In this document: positions 62,487 to 64,000 of the stretch, piece after piece
Layout of the letters: each line of letters opens with the position of its first letter
Position numbering within the stretch: the first letter of the stretch is position 1
Source of the DNA: Bisporella sp. PMI_857
Lineage: Eukaryota > Ascomycota > Leotiomycetes > Helotiales > Helotiaceae
DNA length: 64,000 nucleotides
NCBI GenBank assembly: GCA_021307315.1
Contig: JAJSPD010000094.1
Coordinates: 89,883 to 153,882 of the forward strand
Reading direction: 5' to 3'
Translations under genes and position numbers: made by a program
The notes under the pieces: generated by a model
What the model was told of the DNA's origin: nothing
Database searches by the model: none
Seen by the model: only the letters and a program-made list of their open reading frames with translations

Positions 62487-64000
62487 ATGGCTGACAGAGG
62501 TGGTAACGATCAAACTCAGCCTCAAACCCCAAGCACCGAGAATAGACGGGTCACAAGATCACATAGTCAGATTCTGCGAGCGCAAGCTGAACAGGCGCAG
62601 CAAAATGTGCAAGAGCAGAACAGCGTACCGCTTGCGCAAGGCTCTCATCAGAATCAGCAAGCGCAAGCTGAACAGGCGCAGCAAAACGTGCAGCCGCAGA
62701 CATCCTCGCCTAGCCAAACTAGTCGAACTACAAGATCACAAAGCGCTCATCAAAATCAGCAGGAACAAGCTCAGCAAGCGCAGCAAAATGTGCAACAGCA
62801 GAACAGTGTACCGGTTTCGCCTACCAATAGGCGCACCACGAGATCGCAAAGCAATCACCTAAATCAACAAGAGCAAGCTCAACAAGCGCAGCAAAACGTG
62901 CAACCGCAAAACAGTGTGCCGCTTTCGCATCGTCAAAATCAGCAAGAGCAAGCCCAGCAAAATTTACAGGAGCAAAACAATTCGGAGAATAGACGCACCA
63001 CCAGAGCGCAAAGCCATCAAAATCAGCAAGAGCAAACTCAACAAGCGCAGCAAAACGTACAGCCGCAGACATCCTCGCCTAGCCAAACTAGACGAACTAC
63101 AAGATCACAGGGGCAAAGTCAGCCACGGCAAAACCGAAGTCGACGAAGAAGCCAACAAGGTCCACGGGTACAACATTCCCCAGGGCAGCAGCCACTCGAT
63201 AGTGAAGTCCAGCGGCCAGGACCGCAACATCCGCATATTTTGGGAGCCGCAAATCCGCAAAATGGAGAGGGCAGTAATGAAGGTAAGAAGGAAAATGTAG
63301 TGATTTGTTGAAATGATAATAATTGGGGCTTTGATTTAGGTTATCCAGATGTGAGACTTGTAGTAACCACTGCATCGCCCACTCCAGGCTCAAATTCTAC
63401 ATCAAGCAATTCGAATCAACAGCATCCCGTATACGAACAACAAAACGGCTCATCGCTTGTGCAACCTACACAATCTCAGAATGCACCTGTTAATCCCAAT
63501 AACCATGACACCATAGCTCAAAATAATCAATCAAACAGTCACAGGCAAGTGGCCCCCTCTCATGAGATCCAAGTTCTCCCGGTTATCGATGAGCAAGGCT
63601 CAGATTCGGAATCAACAATGATAAATAGTGTCGCGCCATCTGGGGCATCCTCTAGAATGTCCTTTGTACTGGATGGACCTGGAAACGCGCAACCAAACGG
63701 AGGCGCACTAATATCTGGAGGGGTGCCAGTTACGAGTTTTGGGCCATCGAGGACGAGCCAAGCGGCGCAACATCCCAACTCTCGAGGGGTTCGGCAACTG
63801 CAACCGCCACCCCCGCAAGGCGAAATTGGTGACGAAGCAGAAGAAGTGGAACCATTGGAACCATTGGAAGAACTTCCACCACTTCCCGGATGGAGCCAAG
63901 CTGAAGGTATTCCGGCTACTAATATAAGTCCATGGTGCGTCATTGAAAAAGATCGTACCACGGGACAATGGATACAGAAAAGAATAGTCGCTGTAGTAAA
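62487..64000 (+). CDS. Gln-rich repeat protein, partial at right edge
   Basis: Exon 62487-63282 is followed by a 57-nt GT-AG intron (63283-63339), and an exon from 63340 is still open at 64000. Residues 20-230 are a repetitive Gln/Asn-rich region: six to seven imperfect copies of a unit of about 30 aa with QAQQNVQPQNSVPLS and RRTTRSQS blocks. A basic patch (QPRQNRSRRRSQQG) and a Pro/Ser/Asn-rich stretch follow, with an acidic EEVEPLEPLEEL run just before the edge. No catalytic domain is visible in the part present. Composition is prion-like or that of a nuclear scaffold. The rest lies outside the window. Confidence 0.65.

Noticed and set aside
38000..64000. DUF3435 (captain) recombinase
   Set aside because: I looked for a large tyrosine-recombinase-like frame here because of the Starship-type genes and saw none; it may be outside the window.
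1..64000. tRNA or rRNA genes
   Set aside because: Scanning for T-loop-like GTTCGANTC words gave only hits inside coding sequence or without a matching acceptor stem.

Overview
The window is nuclear DNA of a filamentous ascomycete (Pezizomycotina). Genes are split by short GT-AG introns of about 45-95 nt with CTAAC/CTGAC-like branch sites. The recognisable families are fungal: a Zn2Cys6 regulator, HET remnants, PaxU/DUF829, NmrA, OLE1-type desaturase, DUF3723, and Tad1-like, Fot1-like and MULE debris. A leotiomycete (Helotiales-like) source is my guess from the hypothetical families, not something proven here.

Left part (1-21 kb) is a transposon and pseudogene graveyard with a few intact genes. 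It holds a small inverted-repeat element (206-357), a broken DUF7924-type gene (510-1290), scraps of a Na/Ca exchanger, a Tc1/mariner transposase and a MULE FAR1 domain (3-7 kb), an SDR 5' fragment joined to a LINE ORF1 carrying RIP-like stops (9.4-10.4 kb), and a polyketide-hydrolase-like gene with an unresolved 5' end (10.9-11.8 kb). Apparently intact genes here are a 248-aa Rossmann protein (12.5-13.4 kb), a GC-rich intronless secreted alpha/beta hydrolase that looks bacterial (15.5-16.6 kb) and a complete delta-9 desaturase with cytochrome b5 tail (17.7-19.1 kb).

Middle part (21-37 kb) looks like small metabolism: a secreted carboxylesterase with two frame problems, an NmrA-like protein, an SDR, a seven-exon Zn2Cys6/Fungal_trans regulator (657 aa by my splice model), a cyclophilin-like protein, a coiled-coil protein, a DUF829 hydrolase and a hydrolase fragment. 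37-43 kb has almost nothing I can support.

Right part (43-64 kb) is the most unusual. A six-exon Ulp1/C48-like protease (942 aa) is followed by a single-exon 947-aa protein with both a JmjC and a SET domain, then a near-perfect hairpin and a 528-bp non-autonomous element with a perfect 10-bp target duplication. After that come a RING plus patatin-like protein (PLP) whose catalytic residues appear lost, a 15-bp AT minisatellite, a frameshifted DUF3723 gene, a MADS-like protein, a ferric reductase (FRE), and a glutamine-rich repeat protein running off the right edge. PLP, DUF3723 and FRE side by side are the recognised accessory families of Starship giant transposons, so this end probably lies in, or descends from, a Starship. 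No DUF3435 captain recombinase was found in the window.
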